From Variovorax sp. (lineage in GTDB: Bacteria; Pseudomonadota; Gammaproteobacteria; Burkholderiales; Burkholderiaceae_C): 64,000 nt of DNA. Under the pieces are notes generated by a model. That model did no database searches and had not been told where the DNA came from. It saw only the letters and a program-made list of their open reading frames with translations. Below, piece by piece: positions 35,646 through 44,629 of this stretch. The translations under genes were made by a program, and so were the position numbers. Where the stretch lies: assembly GCA_017744285.1 (NCBI GenBank), contig JAGIBP010000009.1:1-64000 (forward strand), given 5' to 3'. The first letter of the stretch is position 1; the number at the start of each line of letters is the position of its first letter.

Positions 35646-36697
35646 CCTACATCGCCAAGCCGAAGCTGCGCCACCCCACGCTGGCCACCAACCAGGTGGG
35701 CTACACGCGGCGCGACTACGAGGGCAAGATCTCCACGCTGTGCGCGGGTTGTGGGCACGACTCGATCTCGGCCTCGATCATCGAGGCCTGCTGGCAGCTC
35801 GACATCGAGCCGCACCGCGTCGCCAAGCTCTCGGGCATCGGCTGCAGCTCGAAGACGCCCGATTACTTCCTCGGCGCCTCGCACGGCTTCAACACCGTGC
35901 ACGGCCGCATGCCCAGCGTGCTGACCGGCGCCAACCTCGCGAATCGCAGCCTGCTGTACCTCGGCGTCTCGGGCGATGGCGATTCGGCCTCCATCGGCCT
36001 CGGCCAGTTCGCGCACGCGATGCGGCGCGGAGTGCGCATGGCCTACATCGTGGAGAACAACGGCGTCTATGGCCTCACCAAGGGCCAGTTCTCCGCCACC
36101 GCGGACCAGGGCTCGAAGAGCAAGAAGGGCGTGGTCAACACCGACAGCCCGGTCGATCTCGCGGCGATGGCGCTGCAGCTCGGCGCCACCTACGTCGGGC
36201 GCGGCTTCTCGGGCAACAAGGCGCAGCTGGTGCCGCTGATCAAGGGCGCGATCAGCCATGGCGGCGCGGCGTTCATCGACGTCATCAGCCCGTGCGTGGC
36301 CTTCAACAACCACCCCGGCAGCACCAAGAGCTACGACTACGTGCGCGAGCACAACGAGGCGGTGAGCCGCATCGACTTCATCAGCGGCCGCGACGAGATC
36401 CTCGTCGACATGGCGCCGGGCGAGGTGATGGACGTGCGCCAGCACGACGGCAGCCTGCTGCGCCTGCGCAGCCTGCACCCGGACTACAACCCGGCCGACC
36501 GCTACGCCGCCATGGCGCACATGCAGCGGCACCAGGAAATGGGCGAGATCGTGACCGGGCTGCTCTACGTCGACCCGCTGGCGACCGACCTGCACACTGC
36601 GCTCAACACCGTCGAGCGGCCGCTCAACGCGCTCGGGCCGGCCGAGCTTTGCCCCGGCGCGCAGGCGCTGGAGCGGCTCAACGCCACCTTGCGTTAA
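35642..36697 (+). CDS. 2-oxoacid:acceptor oxidoreductase subunit beta (KorB-like)
   Basis: STLCAGCGHDSISASI, GIGCSSKTPDYFLGASHGFNTVHGRMPSVLTGANLAN, VSGDGDSASIGLGQFAHAMRRGVRMAYIVENNGVYGLTKGQFS. Confidence 0.93.
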   Translation: MTYIAKPKLRHPTLATNQVGYTRRDYEGKISTLCAGCGHDSISASIIEACWQLDIEPHRVAKLSGIGCSSKTPDYFLGASHGFNTVHGRMPSVLTGANLANRSLLYLGVSGDGDSASIGLGQFAHAMRRGVRMAYIVENNGVYGLTKGQFSATADQGSKSKKGVVNTDSPVDLAAMALQLGATYVGRGFSGNKAQLVPLIKGAISHGGAAFIDVISPCVAFNNHPGSTKSYDYVREHNEAVSRIDFISGRDEILVDMAPGEVMDVRQHDGSLLRLRSLHPDYNPADRYAAMAHMQRHQEMGEIVTGLLYVDPLATDLHTALNTVERPLNALGPAELCPGAQALERLNATLR

Positions 36698-36745
36698 GCG
36701 CGGGGCGGCCGCACCATAGGGCGATTCCGTTTGGAGGAGCGGCTC

Positions 36746-37183
36746 ATGGCTGAACGTACCGTTTTCCAGTCCATCTCGCGCAAGCACGTCACCAGCCTCG
36801 CGCCGCAGGCGACGGTGCGCGATGCCGCCTGCGTGATGACGAGGGCCAATTGCGGCAGCGTCCTCATCATGGAGCCGCCCGACAGCCTGCTGGGCATCCT
36901 CACCGAGCGCGACCTGATGACGCGCGTGCTCGCACGCGGCCTCGATCCCGACGCCACCGCCGTGCGGGCCGTGATGACGCCCAATCCGATCTGTGTCGCG
37001 CCGGAAACATTGGTATCCGATGCCGTCGTGCTGATGCTGGAGCGCGGCTTCCGGCATCTCCCGCTGGTGTCGGGCAAGAAGATCCTTGGCGTGTTCTCGG
37101 TGCGCGATGCGCTGCCGCGCGAGCTTGGCGCGGCGCTCAGCCAGACGGAGTTCAACGAGCAGGTGAACGACGTGCTGGGCTGA
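36746..37183 (+). CDS. CBS domain-containing protein
   Basis: Two CBS repeats: GSVLIMEPPDSLLGILTERDLMTRVLARG; VMLERGFRHLPLVSGKKILGVFSVRD. Confidence 0.88.
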   Translation: MAERTVFQSISRKHVTSLAPQATVRDAACVMTRANCGSVLIMEPPDSLLGILTERDLMTRVLARGLDPDATAVRAVMTPNPICVAPETLVSDAVVLMLERGFRHLPLVSGKKILGVFSVRDALPRELGAALSQTEFNEQVNDVLG

Positions 37184-37196
37184 GGCCCCGCCGTGT

Positions 37197-38030
37197 TCAG
37201 CGAACGCCGTCGAGAAAGCGTTCGAACAGCGCGACGGTCTCCGGCGAAGTCATGCCGCGATGGCTGGCGCATTGCGCGGCCGGCATCAGGGCCTGCACGC
37301 CGGCGAGGTACTCGAACAGCATGTCGTCCGCCGCGCAGGTGACGAGCGTGGGCACGCGCACCAGCGGCAGCCGGGCGCGCTTGTCGTACGCGAGCGCCGC
37401 CTGGTAGGGGATGTGGAAGGTGCGCGCGGCCTTCAGCACCTCGACCACCTTGTCATGCAGCGCGTCGGCATCGGGCAGGCCGGTCGGGCGCCGATGCGCC
37501 GCGTCCTTGCGGTACCACGGCCAGAACAGGTAGGCGTCGCGAACGAAGGTCCAGAGCAGGTGGAACTGGCTGCCGTTCTGGTCGATGGCGACGCGCGGCA
37601 CGTAGCGCGCGAGCATCTCCGCCTGCTCCTCGTCGCCGTAGAGCCCGATGCCGTCGACGATCAGCGAGCGCACGCGCCCCGGATGCCCGATGGCGAGTTC
37701 GCACGCGATGTTGGCCCCGGTGTGGGTGCCGTAGAGGTCGAAGCGCTCGATGCCCAGGGCCTCCAGCGCGCGCCGGTGCGCGTCCGCGAAGTAGGCGACC
37801 TCGGTCTGCCCCTCTGCGGGCGCCGATGAGTCCCCGTTGCCGAGCGTGTCGGGCGCGATCACGTGCCGGTGCGCGCCGAGCGCACGCAAGAGCGGCTCCA
37901 GCGCCTTGGCCGACCCGGGCGAGGCATGCAGCAGCACCAGCGGCGCGCGGCCCGCGGCCGGCGTGCCGGCCTCGCGGTAGTGGACCTGGCCTTCGGCGAC
38001 ATCGACGAAGCCGCGGCGCACCTTCGTCAT
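37197..38030 (-). CDS. Alpha/beta hydrolase
   Basis: VLLHASPGSAKALEPLLRALG, VIAPDTLGNGDSS. Confidence 0.85.
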   Translation of the reverse strand: MTKVRRGFVDVAEGQVHYREAGTPAAGRAPLVLLHASPGSAKALEPLLRALGAHRHVIAPDTLGNGDSSAPAEGQTEVAYFADAHRRALEALGIERFDLYGTHTGANIACELAIGHPGRVRSLIVDGIGLYGDEEQAEMLARYVPRVAIDQNGSQFHLLWTFVRDAYLFWPWYRKDAAHRRPTGLPDADALHDKVVEVLKAARTFHIPYQAALAYDKRARLPLVRVPTLVTCAADDMLFEYLAGVQALMPAAQCASHRGMTSPETVALFERFLDGVR

Positions 38031-38035
38031 GGCGC

Positions 38036-39184
38036 TCACAACCCCATCTCCCGCGCGATGAGGTTGCGCTGCAGTTCGCTGCTGCCTTCGCCGAAGGTGT
38101 AGAGCCCGGCGTCGCGCCACATGCGTTGCATGTCGCTCTCCATCGCGTAGCCGGCGCTCGCCATGATCTGCAGGCCATTGCGCGTGACGTACTGGAAGGT
38201 CTCGGTGGCCGCCAGCTTGGTCTGTGCCGCTTCGAGCCGGCACGGGCGGCCGGTGGCGATCAGCCAGGCAAGCTGGTAGAGAGACAGGCGCGCCAGGTTG
38301 ACGCGCACCTGCATGTCGGCCAGCTTGTGCTGGACCGCCTGGAACGAGCCGATCGCCTGCCCGAACTGCCGCCGCTCCTTGGCGTGCGCGAGCGCCACGT
38401 CGACCGCGCGCTGGGCCTGGCCGACCGCATTGGCCGCCTGGCCGGCGCGGCTGTAGTGCAGCGTCGACATCGTGTGCCGGAAGCCTTGCCCGACCTCGCC
38501 CATGACCGCGGCGTCGCCGACCTCGACGTCGTCGAAGCCGATGTCGTAGGAGGGCATGCAGTGGTGGCCGACCTTGTCGAGCCCGGTCATCGAGATGCCG
38601 GGCGTGGCGCGCGGCACGAGCAGCATGGTCACGCCCTTGGAACCCTTGCTGCCCGGCTCGGTGCGGCAGGGCACGACGAGGTAGTCCGCCGCATCGGCGT
38701 TGCTGATCCAGGTCTTGCGCCCGTTGATGCGCCAGCCGCCGCCATCGAGGCGCCGCGCGCTGGTGGTGATGGCGCCGGCGTCGGTGCCGGCCGTGGATTC
38801 GGTGAGCGCGAGCGCGAAGCGCGCGCGGCCTTCCATGAGGCGCGGCAGGATCTCGCGCTTCTGCGCTTCGGTGCCATAGTTCAGGAGCGACATGGCGCCG
38901 AAGCCCACGGTGGTGCCGAAAAGCGTGGCCGCGATGCCGGCGTGCCAGGCCAGCCGCTCGTTGACCAGGGCCGCGCTGCGCCAGTCCTTGCCGAGTCCGC
39001 CGTAGGCCTCGGGAATGGCCAGGGCGAGCAGGCCGAGCTCGCCCATGCGCGGCAGCAGGTGCCAGGGCGTCTCGTGCGCGAGGTCGGCGCGGCGCAGCGC
39101 CTCGGGCGGGAATTCGCGCGCCATCATGCGGTCGATCGAGTCGAGCAGCGCGCGGTCTTCTTCGGGGATGTCGAAATCAATCAT
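38036..39184 (-). CDS. Acyl-CoA dehydrogenase family protein
   Basis: FALALTESTAGTDAGAITTSARR, NGLQIMASAGYAMESDMQRMWRDAGLYTFGEGSSELQRNLIAREM. Confidence 0.93.
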   Translation of the reverse strand: MIDFDIPEEDRALLDSIDRMMAREFPPEALRRADLAHETPWHLLPRMGELGLLALAIPEAYGGLGKDWRSAALVNERLAWHAGIAATLFGTTVGFGAMSLLNYGTEAQKREILPRLMEGRARFALALTESTAGTDAGAITTSARRLDGGGWRINGRKTWISNADAADYLVVPCRTEPGSKGSKGVTMLLVPRATPGISMTGLDKVGHHCMPSYDIGFDDVEVGDAAVMGEVGQGFRHTMSTLHYSRAGQAANAVGQAQRAVDVALAHAKERRQFGQAIGSFQAVQHKLADMQVRVNLARLSLYQLAWLIATGRPCRLEAAQTKLAATETFQYVTRNGLQIMASAGYAMESDMQRMWRDAGLYTFGEGSSELQRNLIAREMGL

Positions 39185-39198
39185 TCGTCGATCGGGAG

Positions 39199-40671
39199 TT
39201 ACAGCGGGTCGAGCCGCGCGACCAGCTCGGTCTTCACGACCTTGCCCAGCGAATTGCGCGGCAGTTCGTCGACGAGGAAGACCCGGCGCGGCACCTTGTA
39301 CGGCGCGAGCGCCTGGCGGCACAGTGCGACGAGTTCGGCTTCCTCGACCTCGCCCTTGCGGATCACGAAGGCCGCGACTTCCTCGTTGAACTCGCGCGAG
39401 GGCCAGCCGACCGCGGCGGCTTCGAGCACGGCCGGGTGGTCCATCAGCACGGCCTCGATTTCCTGCGGGTAGATGTTGACGCCGCCGCGGATGATCATGT
39501 CCTTCGAGCGGCCCTTGAGGAACAGGTAGCCCTCGTCGTTCAGCGCGCCGAGGTCGCCCGGGTAGAACCAGCCGTCGCGGAAAGCCTCCTTGCTGGCCTC
39601 GGGGTCGCCGTGGAAGCCCTCGGCCACCGAGGCGCTGCGGTAGCGGATGCGGCCCGTGTCGCCCGTGGCGACAGGGCGGTGCGCCTCGTCGACCACCTGC
39701 ACCTCGACGCCGAAGGCCGGTCGGCCGACCGAGTCGCCGTGGCGCAGCTGGTCTTCGGGCGTGAGCACGGTCACGCCGCCGCCTTCGGTCGAGGCGTAGT
39801 ACTCGACGAAGTTGGGGCAGATCGTCTCGCGGATCTGCACCCGCTCCTCGCGCGTGAGCGCCGAGCCCGAGGAGATCAGCGACTTCATGCCGCGCAGCGG
39901 CGCGAGGGTGGCCGCGTCGCAGGCCAGCAGGCGGCGCAGCAGCGTCGGCACGAGGAACAGGAGGCTGCCTTGCGTGCGCCCGATCTCGGCGGCCAACTCT
40001 TCCGGCGTGTAGGGCGGCGGGCACAGCACCACGGTGCCGCCCGCGTAGAGGGTGGAGAGCGTGAAGGTGCGTCCGCCGCCGAAGTACAGCGGCGTGGCGT
40101 TCACGTAGCGCTCGCGGCTGCCGAAGCCGAGGTCCGCCCACTGCGTGTAGAAGCGGCTCACCAGCCGCTGGTGCGAGAGCATCGGCCCCTTGGGCCGCCC
40201 GGTGGTGCCGGACGACAGCGACATCACGAGCCCGCGATCGCCGTCAGGGAAGGGCACACGAGGCTCGGCGCGCGCCACTTCGGCGAGCCAGCCGGGCCCG
40301 ACGTCGACGCAGGGCACGCCCTCGAAGGCGGCCCCCGGTTCGACCATCACCAGCGCGGCGCCGAAGTGCTCGGCAACGCGCTGCTTCTCGAAAGGTTTCC
40401 AGCGGCAGTCCACCGGCAGCAGCACGCCGCCGGCGCGCGCCACGGCATAGAGCATCAGCACGTGCTCGATCGAATCGGCCAAAGCGATGCCGATCACCGC
40501 ACCGGATTCCAGCCCGCGCCCTTGCAGCCACGCGGCGCGGCGGGTGATCTCGGCGTCGAGCGTGCGGTAGTCCAGCGTGCGCGCGCCATGGACGAGCGCG
40601 GGCTGCGTGGGCCGCTGGCGGCCGTGCAGCGCGATCTGCGCGGCGATATTGGGAATGCGCGGGCTCGTCAC
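39199..40671 (-). CDS. Class I adenylate-forming acyl-CoA ligase (GTG start)
   Basis: MSLSSGTTGRPKGPMLSHQRL, VEYYASTEGGGVTVL, YPGDLGALNDEGYLFLKGRSKDMIIRGGVNIYPQEIEA. Confidence 0.92.
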   Translation of the reverse strand: MTSPRIPNIAAQIALHGRQRPTQPALVHGARTLDYRTLDAEITRRAAWLQGRGLESGAVIGIALADSIEHVLMLYAVARAGGVLLPVDCRWKPFEKQRVAEHFGAALVMVEPGAAFEGVPCVDVGPGWLAEVARAEPRVPFPDGDRGLVMSLSSGTTGRPKGPMLSHQRLVSRFYTQWADLGFGSRERYVNATPLYFGGGRTFTLSTLYAGGTVVLCPPPYTPEELAAEIGRTQGSLLFLVPTLLRRLLACDAATLAPLRGMKSLISSGSALTREERVQIRETICPNFVEYYASTEGGGVTVLTPEDQLRHGDSVGRPAFGVEVQVVDEAHRPVATGDTGRIRYRSASVAEGFHGDPEASKEAFRDGWFYPGDLGALNDEGYLFLKGRSKDMIIRGGVNIYPQEIEAVLMDHPAVLEAAAVGWPSREFNEEVAAFVIRKGEVEEAELVALCRQALAPYKVPRRVFLVDELPRNSLGKVVKTELVARLDPL

Positions 40672-41546
40672 TTGCGGCTGCCGTCGGGGTTGAGGCCATA
40701 GATGCGCAGCACGTTGTCGCGCAGCAGCTTGCGCCTGGGCTCGGGGCGCAGGCCCAGGGCCTCGATCTCGGCGCGCGTGCGCTCGAAGTCGAGCACCGGG
40801 AAGTCGGTGCCGAAGATCACCTTGTCCTGCCCGTAGCTGTTGATGTAGTTGACGAAGGACGCGGGCCAGTACTTGGGGCTGTGCGCATCGGTGCCGATGT
40901 ACACGTTGGGGTGCTTCCACGCCATCGCGATCATCTCGTCGGTCCATGGGATGCCGACGTGGATGCCGATCAGCTTCAGCTCCGGGAAGTCGCAGGCCAC
41001 CGCGTCGAGCGAGATCGGCCGGCCCACGCTGCGCAGCCGGTGGTTCGGGTCGTACAGCATCGATTGCCCGACCTGCAACTGCACCGGCACGTCGAGCTCG
41101 ACGCACTTCGCGTAGAACGGATACCACCGCGCATGGTCCGGCGCGAGCTCGAACCAGTGCGGGTAGAAGTGGGCGCCGATGAAGCCGTATTCCTTGATGC
41201 CCTTTTCGAGCAGGCGCACGCCCGCCATGCCCTCGGTCGGGTCGAGCCCGGCCAGGCCGTGGAAGCGGTCGGGGTAGCGGTTCACGGCCTCGGCCACCAT
41301 CTCGTAGGGGATGTGGTAGCTCGCCTTGTGCTGGATCGGGCCGTTCTTCGCGGCGATGAGGAACGAGCGTTCGATGCCCGCGGCGTCCATGCGGCGCAGC
41401 ATGTCTTCGTGCGTGAGGCCCTGCAGCGTCTCGTTGCTGACCTTCATCTTGCCGCCGTAGAAGGCGTCGCGGGGCGGGCGGATCGCGCGGACCTCGGGGG
41501 TCCAGATGTTGACGACCGCATCGATCGCCTGGATGTCGTGGCTCAT
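40668..41546 (-). CDS. Amidohydrolase family protein
   Basis: VEAVNRYPDRFHGLAGLDPTEG, LKLIGIHVGIPWTDEMIAMAWKHPNVYIGTDAHSPKYWP; stop overlaps the GTG start of the ligase gene. Confidence 0.88.
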   Translation of the reverse strand: MSHDIQAIDAVVNIWTPEVRAIRPPRDAFYGGKMKVSNETLQGLTHEDMLRRMDAAGIERSFLIAAKNGPIQHKASYHIPYEMVAEAVNRYPDRFHGLAGLDPTEGMAGVRLLEKGIKEYGFIGAHFYPHWFELAPDHARWYPFYAKCVELDVPVQLQVGQSMLYDPNHRLRSVGRPISLDAVACDFPELKLIGIHVGIPWTDEMIAMAWKHPNVYIGTDAHSPKYWPASFVNYINSYGQDKVIFGTDFPVLDFERTRAEIEALGLRPEPRRKLLRDNVLRIYGLNPDGSRK

Positions 41547-41660
41547 GGGTTTCCTCGGGTAAAGAAAGGGCCGGCCGGGACGCAGCCGCACCCTGCGCGC
41601 GGGCGGGTGCCCGCGCGGCGTGTCTCGAACGCCTTAGGGGGGCCTGGCCCCCGGCGGCGC

Positions 41661-42644
41661 CTATTCCTTGATGTTGGCGGCCTTCACCGCCGCAGCCCAG
41701 CGGGGCAGTTCGGCCTGGATCAGGGCCGCATAGGCCTCGGGCGTCATCGGCGCGGGCTCCATGCCGCCTTCCTTCAGGCGCGCGACGACCTCGGGCATCT
41801 TCAGGATCTCGGTCACTTCGCGGTTCAGCTTGCGAATGACCTCGGGCGGCGTGTTCGCGGGGGCCATCAGCCCGTACCAGCCGTTGACCTCGAAGCCGGG
41901 CAGCGTCTCGGCCACCGCGGGCACCTGCGGCAGCACGCTCGAACGCTGGCGCGTGCTCACCGCCAGCGGGCGCAGCTTGCCGTCCTGGATCAGGCCGAGC
42001 GCGCCGCTCAGGTTGACGAAGGCCGAGCTGATCTGCCCGCCCATGATGTCCGTCTGGATGGCGCCCGAACCGCGGTAGGGCACGTGGACCATGTCCACCT
42101 TGGCCGCCTGCGCGAGCATCGAGCCCGCGAGGTGCGTGTTGCTGCCGATGCCGACCGAGCCATACGACACCTGGCCCGGATGCGCCTTGGCATAGGCGGT
42201 GAACTCGGCCAGTGTCTTGGCGGGGAAATCGCTGCGCACCACGAGCACCGCGGGACCGGAGGCAATCAGCGTGATCGGCGCGAAGTCCTTCACCGGGTCG
42301 TAGGGCGGCTTGGGCGGCAGCGAGGGCGCGATCGCGATCGGGTTGAGGTGCGAATAGAAGAGGGTGTAGCCGTCGGGCTTGGCGCGCGCCACGAAGGCGG
42401 CGCCGATGGTGCCGTTGGCCCCCGACTTGTTGTCGACCACGAAGGGCTGGCCCAGGCGGTTTTGCAGCTCCTGCGCGACCGGGCGAATGATCGCGTCCGA
42501 CGGTCCGCCGGCGGCCCAGGGGTTGACGATGGTGACGGGGCGGTTGGGGTAGTCGTCCGCGGCGGCAGCCAGGCCAGCGGCGAGCAGCAGGGTGGCCGGA
42601 GCCCAGGTTCTCAAAAGGCGGCAAGCGGGTTTCAGCAAAGACAC
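41661..42644 (-). CDS. Bug/TctC family substrate-binding protein
   Basis: YPNRPVTIVNPWAAGGPSDAIIRPVAQELQNRLGQPFVVDNKSGANGTIG. Confidence 0.92.
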   Translation of the reverse strand: MSLLKPACRLLRTWAPATLLLAAGLAAAADDYPNRPVTIVNPWAAGGPSDAIIRPVAQELQNRLGQPFVVDNKSGANGTIGAAFVARAKPDGYTLFYSHLNPIAIAPSLPPKPPYDPVKDFAPITLIASGPAVLVVRSDFPAKTLAEFTAYAKAHPGQVSYGSVGIGSNTHLAGSMLAQAAKVDMVHVPYRGSGAIQTDIMGGQISSAFVNLSGALGLIQDGKLRPLAVSTRQRSSVLPQVPAVAETLPGFEVNGWYGLMAPANTPPEVIRKLNREVTEILKMPEVVARLKEGGMEPAPMTPEAYAALIQAELPRWAAAVKAANIKE

Positions 42645-42705
42645 GATGGCGCGTTCCTCAGACGAGTGTTCGGGGGGATTCCCGAGGGAGCGGCTTTGCT
42701 ATATT

Positions 42706-42740
42706 ATTCGTCTGGCGAATAGCTAAACCGCTATACGAAT
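42706..42740. promoter_or_regulatory. Candidate IclR operator between divergent bug and iclR-like genes
   Basis: ATTCG-TCTGG-CGAAT (42706-42720) plus another CGAAT 20 bp later (42736-42740); adjacent TATATTATT. Confidence 0.5.
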
Positions 42741-42802
42741 TGATTGTGCGGCGCGATCCGAACCGGGTCAAGCCCTGTCACACGCTGGAAATGAGAGACG
42801 AC

Positions 42803-43618
42803 ATGACGGACACCACCGCGCCCGCCGCGCCGGCATCGAAAGACCCGAGCTTCGTGACCGCGCTGGCGCGCGGCCTGGACATCCTGCGCTGCTTCACGGC
42901 CGAGCGGCAGGACCTGGGCACCAGCGAGATCGCGCGCCTCACCGGCCTGCCGCAGCCCACCGTCTGGCGGCTGTGCAAGACCTTGTCGCAGCTCGGCTAC
43001 CTGGTGCCGGGCCGGACGCCCGACCGCCTGCGCGTGGGCGCGGCCGTGCTGATGCTGGGCCACGCGGCCATCACGCGGACCGGCATCGGCCACGTGGCCC
43101 TGCCGCTGATGCAGCAGGTGGCGGACGAGTTCGGCATCTCGGTGTCGCTGGCCGAGCGCAACGGGCTGGACATGGTGGTGGTGCAGCGCATCGAGGCGCC
43201 GAGCATCCTGCGGCTGAACATGCACGTCGGCTCGGCGCTCGAACTGGGCAACTCGTCGCTCGGCTGGGCCTACCTGGCGGCGGTGGAGGCGCCGATCCGC
43301 AACGCCGCACTCAGAAAGCTCGAAAAGCACTACGGCCCGGCTGCCTGGCCGCAGGTCGCCCGCGACATCGAGCAAGGCCGCCAGGAGTTCGCGCAGCAGG
43401 GCTTCGTCACCAACTTCGCCAAGTCGCACCAGGACGTCAACGCCATCGGCGTGCCCGTGATCTCGCCGGACCGCCAGCGCGTGATGGCGCTCACCTGCGG
43501 CGGTGCCAAGTCCTCGCTGTCGACGCAGAAGCTGGCGACCCAGGTCGCGCCCGCGATGCTGGCGCTGGCGGAGAAGATCGCGCCGATGCTTTCGCGGCCG
43601 GTGGGGGAAGAGCGGTAG
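42803..43618 (+). CDS. IclR family transcriptional regulator
   Basis: LARGLDILRCFTAERQDLGTSEIARLTGLPQPTVWRLCKTLSQLGYL; C-terminal effector domain VISPDRQRVMALTCGG. Start may be 42791 or 42740. Confidence 0.92.
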   Translation: MTDTTAPAAPASKDPSFVTALARGLDILRCFTAERQDLGTSEIARLTGLPQPTVWRLCKTLSQLGYLVPGRTPDRLRVGAAVLMLGHAAITRTGIGHVALPLMQQVADEFGISVSLAERNGLDMVVVQRIEAPSILRLNMHVGSALELGNSSLGWAYLAAVEAPIRNAALRKLEKHYGPAAWPQVARDIEQGRQEFAQQGFVTNFAKSHQDVNAIGVPVISPDRQRVMALTCGGAKSSLSTQKLATQVAPAMLALAEKIAPMLSRPVGEER

Positions 43619-43713
43619 AGGCGTCGAGGCGGGGCGTCAGAGGGCCGAGGTATCGAGCTCGGCAGGTGGGAGGGGCTTGGCGCCATGGGGCGGGGCGGCC
43701 GTCGCGCGCTGGC

Positions 43714-44159
43714 TCATGGGGCGATCTTCGAGGCCGGCTGCGGCGGGATGCCGCCTTGCGTCACGACGATCTCCACGCGCCGGTTGCGCGCGCGTCCGAC
43801 GGGCGTCATGTTGTCGCTCAACGGCTGCGTGTCGCCCTTGCCTTCGGCCATCAGGCGCTCCCGGTTGACGCCTGCGTTTTTGAGCGCTTCTCGTTGCCCA
43901 TGCTGCCGCTTGGTGCACAGCGCATAGGTGGCGCCGCGAAGTGCTCGTGTCGGATCTGCGTGCTCGCATAGATCGACTTGAAGGTTTTCAGCTCCTGCAC
44001 CAGCAGGCGGTGCAGCACGTCGCGCCCCTGCGGATGCAGTTCCTTCAGCAACGTGCCAGACAAGCGCAGCATCGGCATCGACGCTTCGAGCAAGGGATTC
44101 TCGGCCGCCTCTACGGCGGCGAGGCGCTTCTTGCGCGAGAGGTCGGACGGGAGCGTCAC
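43714..44159 (-). pseudogene. Decayed TssL (DotU-OmpA fusion) remnant of a type VI secretion system
   Basis: Frame 1: MTLPSDLSRKKRLAAVEAAENPLLEASMPMLRLSGTLLKEL...LKTFKSIYASTQIRHEH (DotU N-terminus); frame 2: ATYALCTKRQHG then OmpA tail ALKNAGVNRERLMAEGKGDTQPLSDNMTPVGRARNRRVEIVV. Frameshift plus internal deletion. Confidence 0.75.
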
Positions 44160-44629
44160 CTCCTTGGAAGCACTGAAGACTGGCGTGTCCTCGGACTCCG
44201 GCTAACGGGTCAGGTTCTTCCGGGTAGTCACGAGGCATCGAACACCCGCCGATAGCGCACATGGCCGGCGATTCGACGGCGAGGGTTCTGTGGCTCAAGG
44301 GGACCTCCGTAACGTTTGATGAAGCGCGATGCGCAAGGCCTCGCGGCAAGTGGCGGCACGTGGGGAAATGGAATGCGCTTCCTTACGAGCGACGGGAGCG
44401 CTGCGGTCGAACTGCGCCCGATTCTTGGCGGCTGCCCCGCGCAAGAAAATCAGAACCGTCTGGAACTGCGAATGGTTCGCGCGCGCTGGGGCGCGCGTGG
44501 CGAGGTCCGCGCGACCTCAGTCAGCGTGAAGCAGGAAAGGGAGAGCACGCGGCCGCTCGGCCGCGCCTCGGTCAGTAGGCGGTGCGTCCGGCTGGTGCCG
44601 CCCCGGGCGCAGGCGTCGCCGTGGGCTCG

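Noticed and set aside
43851-44159. Treating the 102-aa minus-strand ORF as an intact gene
   Set aside because: It aligns by eye only with the DotU N-terminus and continues out of frame; better explained as part of a TssL pseudogene.
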